From NCBI GenBank assembly GCA_016858145.1, contig JAEHOE010000218.1:52457-116456 (forward strand): 64,000 nucleotides of DNA, written 5' to 3'. A program made the position numbers and the translations under genes. The notes below the pieces were generated by a model that had not been told where the DNA came from, made no database searches, and saw only the letters and a list, made by a program, of their open reading frames with translations. Positions 1 through 13,359 of the stretch are shown in pieces. Every line of letters starts with the position of its first letter. Position 1 is the first letter of the stretch. The DNA comes from Edaphochlamys debaryana (lineage: Eukaryota > Chlorophyta > Chlorophyceae > Chlamydomonadales).

Positions 1-3000
1 GCCGCATCGCCCACCTGCGAGCGGGAAGGCAGGGGGCCGGCATGCTTACATACGCAAACACCAGCCAGGCCCAGGCACGGACCCCCCGCAACCTTGGGGT
101 CGTGCCTCCCACGTGGACCCCGTCAGCCCCTGCCCCCTCACCAGTTGTACGCCGCGGTCAGGAGTGCGCCGCCGATAACGACCGGAAACGTGCCGTACAG
201 CACCCACTGAGGGGAGGAGGAAAGGAGGTCACGTTGCAGCTTGGAAGGACATGCATAGGCGGGGCGGAAACATGTGTCACCCCAGCCGCAAGTACGCAAG
301 CCCGAGTTGCTACTCACGTCTGTCCGCTCCTGGCGGGCTTCCGGGGTCATGGTCTTGCTGTGTTTGCCCCATGCAGCCACGAGCTGCAAGACCACTGGGA
401 AGAGGACCCCGAACCACAGCCCCGTCCAGACCGCGTTGACGGGTCGCCGGTAGAAGGGCATCTGCGGGATTGGGATCGGCAAGGAATGCGGTAGAGCTGG
501 TTGGGGGCGATAGCCTGATGATGTGCGCTGGGCCGCTGGACATGAGTATGAGGATTGAGGGGTGAGCACAGATCCTTGGCGCCGGCCTGTGCCCGTGAGG
601 AAGCGGAAGAGATGCTTCATAGCAATTCATGCGTGACGCGGGCAATTACTGCTTCTGTTCCTACACGCCTCTTTACTCGCTGCTCATGCAGGCCCGTCTC
701 AAACGAAACGGGACGGGACGATACGGTTCGGGTTTACCCTAACCTGGCACAACGATCTTGCAGCTCTCACCTGACGGAAGTTCCACCAGACCACCAGAAG
801 CACTGACACTGCCTCGCCCAGCGTCTGCAGCTTGAAGTTTCCCTCAAAACAATTCGCAAAGATGATGAAGGCCGCCTGCGGAGAGGGATGCGGGAAGGCG
901 CCCTTGGACCAAGCTGCCAGCACTTGACCCAACAAGGGGTTGCGGGCCTACCCATCTGCCCTAGGTGTATCCTGGCATGCGCCCAAGCAGACCTTGGCAA
1001 TCAGGATCTTGAGGCGTGTGTACACAGCCGGCGAGGCCAGGATGCCCTTGGATACGGGGTTCAGGTCGCTGGGCAAGGGCAGCGTGGCGAGGGATGGCGG
1101 AGAAGGCTCAGTCCGAGGAAAGCCTCTGGGGCCGTCGCACCGCCACTAGTACATGCTTGCCCAGCCGCTGTGCCCCCGTGCAAGTTGAGGGGCCCGGGCC
1201 GCTTGCTGACCCCCGACATTACGTGCCTCGATGCAATGATCATGAGCGCTGTGATGGCCAGGAAGAGCGCGGCAAGGGCCCCAGCCACCAGCATGTGGAC
1301 CAGGTGGGGCATCTCCAGGCACACTGCAGGGGTGGGCGGGGGGGGGAGGAATGTTGTAGCGACTCAACGTAACGTGACAAGACATCGACACAAGCCCGTG
1401 TACGGGCTACACGTGCAGCCCGTGTGGGTTGGCTGTAACCCCGACTCACTGACACCCTCGAAGTAGGTGTGGTTCTTCACCCCGGCATCGAAGTTGCAGG
1501 CCAGTGCAAAGGTAAAGTAGTCTGCGGGACAGAGTGAGCAAGAGTGGCTGCTGTATGCACGGGGCGCTGCAACATGCCTGTACAAGCTGCACAATGTGCG
1601 GATCGGCTAGGGGGGTTGACCTGCCGCTCGCATGGCAGCACCCAAGCGCCACGCTCCTGGCAGGGCCGTGACAGTCTCTGACCCAAGTCCGAGCCCGATC
1701 CCACAACTTTGCAAGGGGGTACCCTGACTCCCTACTGCCTCCCATCCACACCACAAAGGGGGGCGATGTTTGTGAGTGGGAGCGAGGCCAGGCCTATCTA
1801 GGTCCCTTGCGTTCCCAGGAGCCTTTGAGCCTTTGACCATGAAACCGCGCGTTGCGCCCCACGCCGGGTGCTAGCAACCCCCCCTGTTGTGCTGGCACTC
1901 ACCAAAGCTCGAGACGTAGCACATGACGAACAGGACGTCGAACACGATGTGCAGGAACACCGCAAAGTGCTTGAGCCACTTGGACTGCTCCTGCTTGCGC
2001 AAGGCTCTGCAAACGGGCAGCAGGCAGGGATGCTGAGCGTCCAGGCCATCCTGTAACAAAGCAGTAGTGTGCAGTATTGTGCCCAGCCTCCGCCCCCCGA
2101 GCCCCCCCACCCCGAGCCCCGCAACCCCAACCCACATGGCGAGCCAGACCCGGCCCCCCTTTTGCCCAGCCTCCGCCCCCTGAGCCCGCTCCCCCCCGAG
2201 CCCCGCAACCCCGACCCACATGGTCAGCCACACCAGGCCGATGACCGCCAGAACCACGCAGGCCGCCATGATGTACATGACAGTCACTGGGGGAAGGGGG
2301 GGCGGGGTAGACGAGAAATGTTTAGGGATGCCGAGCGAGACCAGACGCGTGTTGCACCTGAAACGTGCACGACGACAGTATGTTCAACTTGCCGTACGTG
2401 TCGTAGCCGTACAACCGGATGATTGGCGAGCGCCATAGGACCCAGCGGATGACCTGCCACGCCGGGTTCCGGGTGTCGACGTTGAAGGCTTCGACGGACC
2501 TGAGGGGCAAAGAAGAACACACAAGCTGCAATGTGCAAGGGCAAGGTGCAAGGTGCAAGGTGCAAGCGCTGCGATCATCTGCGTGTCGTCCTCCGCAGCC
2601 ATCCGGTTGGGCACCAGCTTGGCAACGTGCGGTTTATCCCCCGTCCCGAGTCAGCCCAGCCCTGCTTACGGATTGAAGGCGATCACGAAGTTCATCTACG
2701 ATAGGGCGGGTCAGGAAGGGAGACAAGGCACGTCCAGGGTGGATTGCTGCTTGGTTCACTGCCTCCCCTGAGCACCGCCCCGTTGCCTTTCCGTAACTTC
2801 TTGTGCAGCTCGACCCCCTGGCCCCCGCCTACCAGGAACTCGAGTGCCATCTTGAGCACCGCGAACTTCCAGCTGGACAGCGCAGACTGCTTGACCAGCG
2901 TGTACATGCCTGCGCCACCGGGCGGGCGGGGATATTATAGACAACGGGGCGTAGTGCCGCGGGCGGGCGGGGAGAGGGGGCAGAGGGGCGGGGCTCTGTC

Positions 3001-3713
3001 GCACTAGCGTAGGTGTGGATGCCTAGTCCTGGGCATCAGCCAGGACAGCCGCCAGGCTGTGAGGGTGTGTCTTGCAACGTCGGCGACTCGTTCTTTACAC
3101 CTTGCCGCGACTGCCTTGGCCGGCAAAGCCTAGCTGTCCTTCAGCTGTCGGTGATGCCGAGGGCCACGCGCTGCCCGGGACCGCTCCTCCCCTCCACATC
3201 GGCAAAGCAACAAACTCACACGAAAACAATCCCTCCTGGAACGTCCGACGCTTGCCGAGCTCGGCATCTTCGGTGTCCGCGGCATTGCGACTGCGTGGCA
3301 ATGGGTAAATATGTAATGGCTTCGATGCTTTATTCTAGTTCATCACTTGGAGTTCTGTCAGGTCGTTGGGCGCGGGCTCGAGCAAACCCGGTCAGCGCAC
3401 GCACGCACAGGTCGGACCGGGGAGCCGCACCACAAGAAGTACACACGCGGGGCTCAGCAGTCTGCCACGACGTAAGCAACGAAGCGTACGGACTGCGGCT
3501 TGAAGCGCGCTCCATGCGCGCTTGCTGTGCGCGACGACGCAATTGTCAAGAAGAACCCCTTCGCAGGCTTGCTTCTCGCTAGCCCATGCCCAGTCACCTT
3601 TTCTCCCTGTTGCGAATGAACTTTGCGTCGCTGTTTTGTGAAGAAGTTTCGCTGGTCGGCGCGCCAGAGCTACCACTCCGCTGGGAGGCCGCGTCCGCGT
3701 CGTCAATTGCCAT
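1..3713 (-). CDS. TmcB-like PAS-family membrane protein, N-terminal part (runs off left edge)
   Basis: This is the paralogue of the complete gene at 30757-44439, read on the minus strand. Thirteen exons can be aligned to that copy: 3713-3598 (ATG at 3713), 3290-3220, 2909-2833, 2695-2670, then roughly 2504-2366, 2290-2217, 2007-1905, 1522-1450, 1325-1231, 1070-996, 876-770, 462-317 and 212-145. Exons 2, 3 and 4 have exactly the same lengths (71, 77, 26 nt) and phases as in the other copy. The exons encode a short Ser-rich cytosolic N-terminus (SQRSGSSGAPTSETSSQ) followed by at least six hydrophobic segments, e.g. VVLAVIGLVWLTMWV, LVAGALAALFLAITALMII and WFGVLFPVVLQLVAAW. The PAS region and C-terminal membrane block lie outside the window. 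No frame break is seen in the visible part, so it looks functional. The family name rests on similarity of the complete copy to Tiny macrocysts B/C-like algal proteins, whose exact role is not established. Confidence 0.8.
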
Positions 3714-4533
3714 ATTCGCGCTAAGCTCCTATAAGTCAGCACGCGGCGCCAGGGTCGTCAGCGCGGCCGTGAAGACCGCATTGTCCAACTGCGCGAGATG
3801 GGGTCAAGCGGCGCTCAAGCTGTAGGGCGCGTTATATCGAGGTATGCCACTATGACACTTGATGGTTCAGTGCGGAGCGCGGTGTACAGAGTCGCGACAT
3901 CGCACGACTGAGGGCCGAGCGGAACACGCACGAACCAGCACGCACCATCAGCAGGCCTCCAACAAACGAGCTTGTGGCCACGCCTCTTCTTCTTCTGTAC
4001 ACACAACGGGTGCCGTCGCCCCCGAAACGCTAGGCTTGAGCCTGCTCCGTTCCGCGCCCACCTGTTCCACAACGGCAAATGGCCAATGGCCAACGGGCAA
4101 AGCTCTGCCTGCGCACCCATCCAACTCCTCACATACGCAGCATAACTCGCCCATCAGTTGTGGCGGCGGCGGCCCTGTTCGAAAGCTGTGGGCCGACGTA
4201 GGACACAAGCATACGGAAGTCAAGTGAAAGCGTGTCCATGTCGGCATGCCGGGGTATGCCCGCGCGCGCGCCTCCTTCCCCGCCGGCTCGTCCTGCCCCT
4301 GCACCCGCCCAGCGCTGCTCTCCGATACTCCTGCACCGCACCACAACAGCTGGAACCCGGGTTCAGCGTCCAGGCGCCATGCACGGGCTGTCCTGGTCCG
4401 TTGCAACGATAGCGAGCGCGCCACCACAACCCCGCCCGCATCACCGCATTCCCACCTTGGACCCAGACCCAGGCCCCCAGCACTGTTCCAAGCCTCTTAC
4501 GCCCATCCCCCGCCCTTTCAACGCCACCCCTCC
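3714..4533. other. Intergenic, 5' side of TmcB-like copy and 3' side of zinc-module gene 1
   Basis: About 820 bases without a supported gene. It should hold the promoter of the minus-strand TmcB-like gene (right of 3713) and the 3' UTR of the zinc-module gene ending at 4534. Several overlapping open frames occur on both strands but show no splice-consistent or paralogue-supported coding. I see no clear TATA box or repeat. Confidence 0.5.
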
Positions 4534-7500
4534 TTACCCCAGGCACAGCGCCAGGAGCTCATCCAGGTCATCCCCCAGGTCATCCTCCGCACCCACTCCC
4601 GCACCCGCACCGGCCGCCGCTGCCGGCGCCGTCACGCCGGCGTGCTCCCACGCCGCCGGCACCGCAGCCGCCGCCCCGGCGTCCTTCCACGCTCCCTCCA
4701 GCGGAACCGAGGGCACTGAGGCCAGCGGCTGCGAATAGGGGGCTCCGTGGAGGCCCATGACGGCTGCCACCGCCGCATCCAGGGCCTCGACCCCTGCCTC
4801 CGCCGCCGCTTCCACCCCTGAACCTGCCGCAAAAGCCTCTCCCGGGCCAGCGATTGCTGCCGCTCCTGCGGGCAGCCTCCCGGCGGCGGACATGGCTTCG
4901 TACAGCGACTGTCGTACAACCACGCAGTACATCACGCCGCCCTCAACGGCCGGGTCCGCGAAGCCCATGACCGGCGGGTCCATGCCGTACACGTCCTCCA
5001 TGCGCACGAAGTTGCCGTACATGTCCTGTACGACGACGGATCCGTCCTCGCAAGCGTAGATCGGGTCAGTGGCTACGATGGGGTCGTCGGCATCGTGTGC
5101 CTCCCCTGCTACCTCCGCTGCGGCTCCGGGCTGCGCGACGTGCTCCGGCGCTGTCTGCACCGCCGCCTGGGGCGCTGGGCCCTGCCCGTACCAGCCGTGC
5201 GGGTGCTCCTGAGGGGTGCCGGGGGCCAGGGCCTGCGGCTGCAGCAGCGGTGGCGGCGGCGGTGGCGTGGCGGTGCCCAGGCCCGCGCCGCTGTATGCCG
5301 TTCCAGTGGGACCCGCCGGCTGCTCCAGGGGCGGGTACGCCGCCGACGCCGGCAGGTGCGGCGGCGGCGGCGGCTGCAGCTGCGGCGGCTGCGCGGAGGC
5401 CGCAGTCGCCGGCGGGCCAGCGCCGGTGAGGGAAGGGAAGCTCTCGCCGCTGAGGTCGAAGGAAGGGGCGTGGTCCCCCAGCCACGCCCCTGTGATCTCC
5501 TCCCCTGCAGCCCCCAGCGTGCCCGCCCTCTCCCCACCCCCTGCTGCGGCCGCCGCTGCAGTCGGAGACGCCGGCTCCTGACCAGCGTAGCCGTACTCCC
5601 GGCCGCCCTGGCCCACCCCGGACTGCTGCGGTACGGCATGTACGTCACCAACAGCCGACGGTACGGCGGAGTACTGCTGAGTACGGGGCACGTAGGCCAG
5701 GTGCCGCGCATGACCGCGAGGTCGCTGCCAGCCTCCATCTTCGTCCTCGTCCTCCCCAGCCCGGCCCCCAGCGGCGCCGGCAGGGAGTGCGCCGGCCGCT
5801 GCCGGCGCGGTTTGGGGGCCGGTGCTGGGGAGGGCGTGGCCCACGCCCGCGGGGCTCGGGAGGCCTGCAGAGGATACCGGCGGGCAGGGCGGCGCAGGCC
5901 AGGGCGGCGCATTCCTTGATCCCGATGGAGTGAGTGGAGCGGAATGGCTCTTCATGCCTGAGGGCCTGCCTGAGGGCCTGCACTGACATCTGCAAGCACC
6001 CCTGTCCCTCCCCCATCCTGATAATGACAAGTTTAACGACCAGCTTCCTCCCCGGACAGTGCCCACCTGCAACAAGCTCGGGGCCTCCGGCAGCCTCCGG
6101 CAGGCCCTTCCGCCATGGTGCCGCTGTCGAACGCTCCCAGGCCGCCGTCACCGCCGGCGCGGGCTTGTAGCCCCCGCCGCCGCCCCCGCCGCCGCCACCC
6201 CTAGCCTCGGCCTTGAGCGCTGCCGCAATGGCCCGCTGCTGCTCCAGGGAGAGAGGGGCCGCCCCCGCAGCACCCAGGCGAGGGAGATCCGCCACACGCT
6301 GCCGTACAACCGGTACAGGTGCCAGAGGCCCCGCCCTCGCGGCGGCTGCCGCTGCCGCCGCCGGCGACGGCGGCGGCGGCAGCTTGCCGGCGCCGGGGCC
6401 CTTGGCGCCGTTGGGACGCAGTGCGAAGGAATCGTCGATCACGCGCACTCCGCCGCCCCTGCGGATTGATTGGGGATGGTGGGACTGAAGGTGGGTCCCA
6501 ACGGTGGTGTCCAAACTAAGCGGAAGCCGCTGACACTACGGCCCCTGCGGCAGCGACTCAGGGGCGGAAGTAGGTAGGCAACGGTATCCAAAGCACAAAG
6601 CCTGGTGCCCCATGCCGGCACGCCCACGCCGCCGACCTCCTTCAAGGACCGGAGCTAGGTGACCACAGCTGCTGCTGCGGATAGAGGCCTGGCCGCTTCA
6701 ATTGCCATGCCATCCCATCGCATCAAGGCATCATCAGCCCATGATGCCAGCCCGTGCGTGATGCCTTGCGGCCCCTACTGCACGCCCGCCACTCGTGCCT
6801 CACCCGCGTGTGCCGCCGCCCGCGCGGCCGTCGCCCTCAGCCTCCTCGCCCAGGCCGTACACCGTGGGGCCTGACGGAGGAGATGCATACGGTAGGTTGG
6901 GGATCAGTCACGGTAGATGTCATCCGAGCTACGAGGTGGTTGGCCGGTTGGTAGGCAGGGGGTGTGCGAGCGGGCTCGGTCACAGGGACGTCCCTGGCTT
7001 TGCACTGGCTTGCAGGGGGTAGCAGGATGCGGAGACTGAGAGCAAGACCAGCTGGGGCGGTCTCCGGAGCGATGGCTGGTCGTTGGACCGCCAAACTGCC
7101 CTACTGCTAAACCCAAGCAGCCTCCGCCGCGTCGTCCTTCGCGCAGCCGTGGGACCGCTCTGGGGCCACTAATGCATGTTGGTTCCTGCGACCCCCCCCT
7201 CCCATGGGCTCAAGAAGCGCCCCGAGTGCTGCGGCCCAGCCCTGGCATAAGACTCAGAGCCATGGGCTCAAGACCCAGCGCACCGCACCTCGCGTGTCTC
7301 GCTGGCGCGCCGTGTCCGGCCGCACGCCCACACCCGCAGCACCCTTGGCTGCGGCAGGCTTGGTGGCAGCAGCAGCGGCAGGGGCATTCTGTGCTGCTTT
7401 GGGTCCGAAGCGGGGCTGGGTGTTGGCCGCGACGGCTGCGGGGCATTAGGGCGAGGCGTTGGTAAGGGGGGAAGGTAAGGGAGGATGCACTCATGGGCAG

Positions 7501-9341
7501 GGGTAGGCCGGCCGAGGCAAGGGGAGGTTGGGGGCCGGCTGGCAGGTCGCCGGCTGTAGCCCGCCGGCTGTAGCCCGCCGCGTACTGATCATGGCCCTCG
7601 AGTAACCCACATTACTGGAGCACCGCTGCCCCGCCTGCTGAATCCGTGGCCCTGCCCCCGTTCAAGCCCACGCGCATAGTGCCTCATTGACTCACCTGCG
7701 GTGTTGCGGGCTTCCTTCTTTTTCTGGTTCTGGGGCGCGAGGGGGAGGGGTTGCCACGAGAGGGCGCGGTGGGGGTCATTAAGGGACGGGTTGGGCGGCT
7801 GCAAGCTGCGAGTGCGGATGCGCGCAGGGGACCATACTGGTGGCAAAGGAGGGTCATGTGCGCGAGCCGCCCGCATCCATGCCAATCACGGCCACCCGGC
7901 CAAGCACCGGCCGCGGAGTCAAGGCAACGTTCAGCTATCCGGGTCCGGCCCCCAACCGGTATGCGACCCGCCGCGGGGTCGTTCATTCTCCCAATCGTCC
8001 GGTGCACATTGTTAGCCAAGGGCTTGTTGACACGTGACCCGGCCCCACGCCCACTTAACGCCCAGGCCCACGCCCAGACCCACGCCCAGGTCCGGCTGAG
8101 CGCCCCGGGGTCGCACCTTGGCGGGCACCCGCACGTGTGTTTTGACGATGCGGGCCTTGCAGGGCTGACCGTTGGCCATGGTGGCAGGGCACCTGGGATG
8201 GGGGAGGGCGGGGGAGGGCGGGCGGGCGGGTTTAGGGAAGGGAGGTGTGTGTGCACTGGGCAGAGGAGGCAGGGGGAGGGGACGGAGGGCAGGTGATGCG
8301 TGATGACAGGGGCGGGGCGCGGGGCGCAACAAGCACGGAGCGGTGCGCGTTATGGCACCGGCTGGGATGCCGCAATGCCCCCTGCTGGGTCCAGCCTTGC
8401 GGTGCCCCTGGCCCCCTCGTCCGCGCAGCCCAGCTCACTCGAAACCCGTCTGGGGTAGTGCAGAAGGGTGGTGCAGAGGGGGCAGCAGGCAAAGGGAGGG
8501 GGCAGCAGGCAATGGGAGGGAAAAGATAGATCAGCGGCGGGTAGCTTACCCCGCCTGCAAACGTGGGGTACCTGCTCCCGCCCCGCCCCGGACGCCAACA
8601 CGAGCCCCCCTGACCGATCCTGCGGCTCTCCTCCTCCCCGCTTCCCAGGCCCCCTTCGCCCCCGCCCCATTCCCACTCCCCAACCACACACCACCTGGCC
8701 CATGTCGTACGCCCGCTGCCCGCTCCCTCCCCCGGAGCCCCTCCAACCTCCCACCTTCTGGCCGATGTCGTACCCCCGCTTGCGCAGGAACTTGGCGATG
8801 CAGTCCTCGTGGCAGCCCTCGCCGGGGCACTGCCGGTAGGCGCAGTCCAGCTGCCTGCGGGGGAGCGGGGGAGCGGGGGAGCGGATTGGGGGAGAGGATG
8901 GGGGGGGGGGGACAGTCGGGGGGCAACGTGGGGGCAAGTGGTGAGCGGGGAACAGAGGAGGGGGCGCGCGTGGGTCGTGTCTGCGTGGGCCCGGAGGCAG
9001 CTGCGGCTGTAGAGCAGCTCGGTCGGCAGCGTCTGCCGTCTGGGGAAGGAGAAGGCGCGAGGGAGGCTTGCGGCAGGGCAGTGAGCCCACGCGCGCGCAA
9101 AGGCTGAAACCAGGGGGCCTTTGCGCCAGCACCCCCGCCCCAGCCGCGCAAGGTGGCCACACGCACTGCGGCCTGCCGCAGAAAGACGCCGCGGGCCCAT
9201 GCGGTTCGTGTGCGCAACGTAGAGCGCCTGGGCCCCCGCCACAGCTCGGCCGCGTCCGCGCCGCCCCGCCGCGACCCACCGAAAGTGGTCCTCCAGGGTG
9301 CTGATGGGCTGAGAGCAGATGGAGCAGGTCAGCGTGTCCAT
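4534..9341 (-). CDS. Zinc-module protein, paralogue 1 (Cys/His N-terminus plus conserved C-terminal block)
   Basis: Eight exons on the minus strand: 9341-9280, 8854-8755, 8449-8439 (11-nt microexon), 8192-8117, 7729-7696, 7435-7289, about 6446-6067, and 5864-4534; roughly 710 residues. The junction between exons 6 and 7 is not settled. The N-terminus reads CSICSQPIS, then a C-x4-C-x5-H-x2-C element (CAYRQCPGEGCHEDC), then TGFECPATMANGQPC, which is a likely zinc-binding fold, RING-like or treble-clef. A basic NQKKKEA stretch follows, then Ala/Pro-rich linkers containing a PVVRQRV element shared with paralogue 2 and the motif GESFPSL. Near residues 530-595 lies the family block (DPIVATDPIYA, VVVQD, GNFV, VYG, MGF, VVRQSLY). 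The protein ends in acidic DELLALCLG. Function unknown; zinc binding and a scaffold or RNA/protein-binding role are inferences. It is tandem with paralogue 2 and mirrored by paralogue 3. Confidence 0.75.
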
Positions 9342-10635
9342 GGCTGCTCGCGGGGGCTGCACTGCCGTGGGCGTTCTGGGGCCGCTGTGCTGCGGGTCCG
9401 AAGGCGGTCCTTCGCGAAACGCCCCCGCGCCTCCGAAGCGAGCACGAGGCAGCAACACAAGAGGAAGCGAGGCGCTAGCGCGCCGGCCGGGTGGCTGCGC
9501 TCCAACAAATGCGGACGTCGCTGCCGCGCAGTGTCGCGGAGCGCGAAGGCTGCAGTCACAGTGCCGCTCACCGCGCTATTGATGTTGAAGTCATGAGCAG
9601 CATTCTATGAACTCGCGCTTGTGCGGCAATGCGCGAGCGTTCCCCACGATCGGTCGACGTGTTGGTGCCCGCCCCATTCCCCACCCCGGCACCGCCGCCT
9701 ACCCCTTCCTGCCCCGGCTCGCTTGGTGCTGTGCGCGGCTCCACCTCGGGGCCCGCAGGTGCTCGTGTGCAGCATTCGCAGGGACATGCAGAGAGCGTCG
9801 GTTTGGCAAGGCGGAACTTACTCCTATACCTACCAGTCACGCAAAGCGAGTTGGGCTCGCCTTCAGTCACACCGCACACACCGGCTGACACCTATGGTAC
9901 TAGGACAGGCACAACGGCAACATACGCTAGGGGTAATGACAAACACAGCAGCAAGCGCAATGAATACTTGCCACGACAGTGCCTGGGCGCCGCCGCCGCA
10001 TGGCTTCATACTCGCCGCAGAGCTTTCGGGATGTCCCAGCAGCCCGCACGGCATTGAAGCCAAGGTTCCCTCAGCGGCATCAGCAACCCGCCGCACAAAC
10101 TGCACAGCTATCCACATACCACCAATCGCCACCATACCACCAATTGCCTCCGGCGCGCCAAACAATCACGCCTGGAATCCCATCGTCATGTCATCTCTGG
10201 CCGTTCTTGGGGGCATCTGGTAGGCCTAACGGCCCTGCGTCACCGTCTGACAAGCAGTAACGTCCCTCAACCCACCGAAGGGGAGTCTCAGCCCACGCAC
10301 CAGGGCAGCCCGCGCCGCCGCCATGAGTCCGCCACTGGTGCTCAGCTAGGCAACCCTTCCAGTCCACCACAACCTCGCGCCGTTCGCAAACACTGCGGCA
10401 TCCCAGTCCAAGGCAACCCGCACACGCAACGCAGTGCCTTCGCCGCAGAGCCTTCGCTCGAGGCCCCAGCGTGAGCCCCAGGTCTCTCTCCCGTGCCCAT
10501 GCCGTGCCACCCCAATCAATGGCGCTGGGCCTTCGCTGCATGCCCTCGTCGCTCCAAGGTCCGCGCCCCGCCATCTTCATGTCACCCCCACGGCCCAGCA
10601 AGCGCAGGCGCCATCACCGCTCCCGCCCGGGTCCT
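9342..10635. other. Intergenic between zinc-module genes 1 and 2
   Basis: About 1.3 kb. It should contain the promoter of gene 1 (minus strand, upstream of 9341) and the 3' UTR of gene 2 (ending 10636). I see no convincing extra exon, repeat or RNA gene. Confidence 0.5.
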
Positions 10636-13359
10636 CTAGACGCACAGCAGCTGCATCAGATCATCCACGTCATCGCCAGCCTCATCCACGCCACAACCCA
10701 CCGGGGCCGCCGCCTGCCCGTACCCGCCGTACGCCGCGCCGGCGCCGCCGTACTCAACGGCGGCGGTCTGTACGGGCATGTACGGCTGCCCCGAAGGCGC
10801 GACGCCCATGAGCGCCAGGAGATCGCCCAGCTCGGAGGCGTCCTGGCCAGCGGCGGGGACCACCTCTGGCGCGGCGTACACGACGGGCTCCGGCACCACA
10901 GCAACCGGCTCCGGCGCAGGAATGAACACGGGCGGCGCTGGCTTCGGAGCGGGTGCGGGCGTCGGGATGACCACGGGCGAAGGCTCGGCCGGCGGGGCCT
11001 CGGGCGCCTCTGCAGCCAGCATCGCCAGCTGGCGGTCGTACAGCGACTGCCGTATCACCACGTGGTACGTGATGTTGCCCGCCTCGTCCTGGAAGCCCAT
11101 CAGCTCCGGCTCGGGGCCGTACACGGACTCCATGGGTACGAAGTTGCCCTCGATATCCTGTACAACAACATTGCCCTCGCCGTCCGCATACACAGGGTCC
11201 GTGGCAACGATCGGGTCGGCGTCCTCGGCTGCGCCCGCGTACAGATCGCCCTCCGAGTCCTGGCGCGGGAACGAGGCCTCCGCCTCGGGCGTGCGGGCGC
11301 CAGAGGTGGAGCCGCCGTCGGTGAAGTCCGCAGGACGCCGGGGCTGCACCGGGCTGCTGGCGTCGTCCGAGCTGTCCACGTCCCTGCGAATGGCAATGGA
11401 CACGTGCGGGAGCCGTAAGGTGATTGGTTTGGAGGGCGACGCGAGAGGCAGGTTCCGATAAGCTGCTCAGACGCGACACGCAACAGCTTAGAGGGTGCAA
11501 GGATAACAGGCCGCACACGAGGAGCAACGCGGCTGCACATAGCATGTGCAAAGTCCAGTCTAAACACGGTGGTCGCTTGACCAGGAGCGGGGCAAACGCA
11601 CCTGCGCGTGTCCGCATCCGACTCGGCGAGCCGGTTTGACGAGCCTGCGAGCAGGGCAGCAGCGTATGTCACTCCACAACGCACAGAACAGCAGCATACA
11701 ACAAATGCAGACGCACCATCGAGCTCCCATCCTATTGACAGGTTGGAAAGCAGCAGGCGCCTCAGGACCATGCGCGCGAAAGGCTGCTAGCAACGCCTCC
11801 AGCCGGCAGCCCTGACCCCATTATACTTCCCACTTCTTCGTTCCCTCTGAGCCAATGCAAGTCCAACTCTTTGTTCCCATCTACAGTCACCCACCTGCCA
11901 GGCTCCTGTTGAGGCCGCCCTGCGGCGTGTTCTTGCCGCCTGCATTGGCACCCGGCGGTGCCTTGCCCGCCTTTGCGGCCTCCGCCAGTGCCTCAGCCTT
12001 AAGCTGCGCGGCAATCTCTCTGGCCGTTTGCCCCCCCTTTGCGACCTTCTTGGGACCCTCCCACCCAGGAATGACCCGCTGCCGTACCACCGGCTCTGGA
12101 GCGGTGGCTGAGTTGTTTGCGATGGCCTGACCCGTGCCCACGCCCTGAAGCCGTGCAGCTGCGCCTGTTCCCGGCATGAAAGCCGACAGCGTAGCCTTTG
12201 CAGGCGGCATTGAAGCCGCTTGGACTGCGGGACGGGCAGCACGAGGCGGCCGGCAGGGGCCCAACGTGAGTTGTCAGCAGGGGGACGGTGCAAGACGATG
12301 CGAGACAAGACAAGGCTTTGATACAAGGTCTTCCTTCACCCGTGCCATGAACGGTGTCGGCACAAGTTGCGTCAGCAGGCCTGCACATGACCCCCAACCT
12401 CGCAACGCCGTCGTCACGGCTTACTTGGCCTGATTCCTGAAATAGACACGCCACTCTGACGAAGCGAATCGTCTCCCGCTGGGCGCATAGCAGCCGTAGC
12501 TACCGCCTTGGGCTTGGCCTGAGGCTGCGGCTTCGGCTTTGGCTGCGCTGCGAGGAGGGCCGCTTGCTCCACCCGCTTCTGCTTCCGCTTCTGGTTCTGA
12601 GGCTGCTTGTGATGAGTCCTGCTGACGGTTCCAGTGCATGGCTTTGAGTTGCCTAGAGTAGCTGGGCACGGATAACCAATCTGCGGGGGTCAAGGGTCGA
12701 GAGTGCGAGCGGCACGAGTGAGCGCACGCCTGCACGTCGGCTGCACAGGAGTGGGCTGGGTCCTCTCAAGCTAGTACAATGATGTTGGCAGACAAGCAGC
12801 GGAAGGGACGCACCAGACGGTCGGCGGGGAGCTTCAACTTGCGTAGATACTCGGTCATGCAGTCTTCGTGGTACGCATGATCGCGCCCTGGGCACCCATT
12901 GTAGGTGCATGTGAGTTCTCTGCGTTGAGAGCGGGGGGATCGGGGGCGGTTGGGGCCAGCAGGAGCTTCTCGTCGCGCGCAACGGGGCATCCGCTCGGGG
13001 GGTAAGGACATCAGCGGCGGCGAGAGGGGCCACCGGCTATGTGGTTCCGGTGGGCAAACTCAGGGCCAGAGCACTGCACTCTGCACCGCCCAAGGCCGGC
13101 AGCGGTGCGGCCACGTCACGCGGTGCTTTGAATGCGCGCGCTTTCAGCGCCTTGAGGCCGTGCGCAACCGCTGCCCGGCCCAGCACAACCAGCGCGCTGG
13201 CGAGAACTGACCCCCATGCAGCCGGCCCAGCCTAGCCCAGCCTGGCCCCCCTCTGGGTCTTCATCGTTGGATGCGGGGCGCCCGAGCTCACCGTCGGTAG
13301 TCAGACTCTGTAACGACATCATTACAGATAAGACAATTTTGCGGGGCGGAGGCCGCCAT
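10636..13359 (-). CDS. Zinc-module protein, paralogue 2 (516 aa)
   Basis: Six exons give one uninterrupted frame: 13359-13292, 12919-12814, 12680-12425, 12224-11895, 11644-11602, 11383-10636; 1,551 nt, 516 residues. The start ATG is followed by the first zinc pair (CLICNDVV). Exon 2 supplies CTYNGCPGRDHAYHEDC and EYLRK. Exon 3 supplies GYPCPATLGNSKPC without the intron that splits this motif in paralogues 1 and 3, then a Lys/Gln-rich stretch (NQKRKQKR). Exon 4 carries PVVRQRV and ALAEAAKAGK. The final exon has the family block at about residues 322-386 (DPIVATDPVYA, VVVQD, GNFV, VYG, MGFQD, VVIRQSLY), then a Pro/Ala-rich tail and an acidic end (DDVDDLMQLL). This is the shortest member. Function unknown; the intact frame and conserved motifs argue it is expressed. 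Confidence 0.85.

Noticed and set aside
8232..9458. Single long minus-strand open frame as one exon of zinc-module gene 1
   Set aside because: Alignment with paralogues 2 and 3 shows only 9341-9280, 8854-8755, 8449-8439 and 8192-8117 carry the conserved protein; the rest is intron in a GC-rich open frame.
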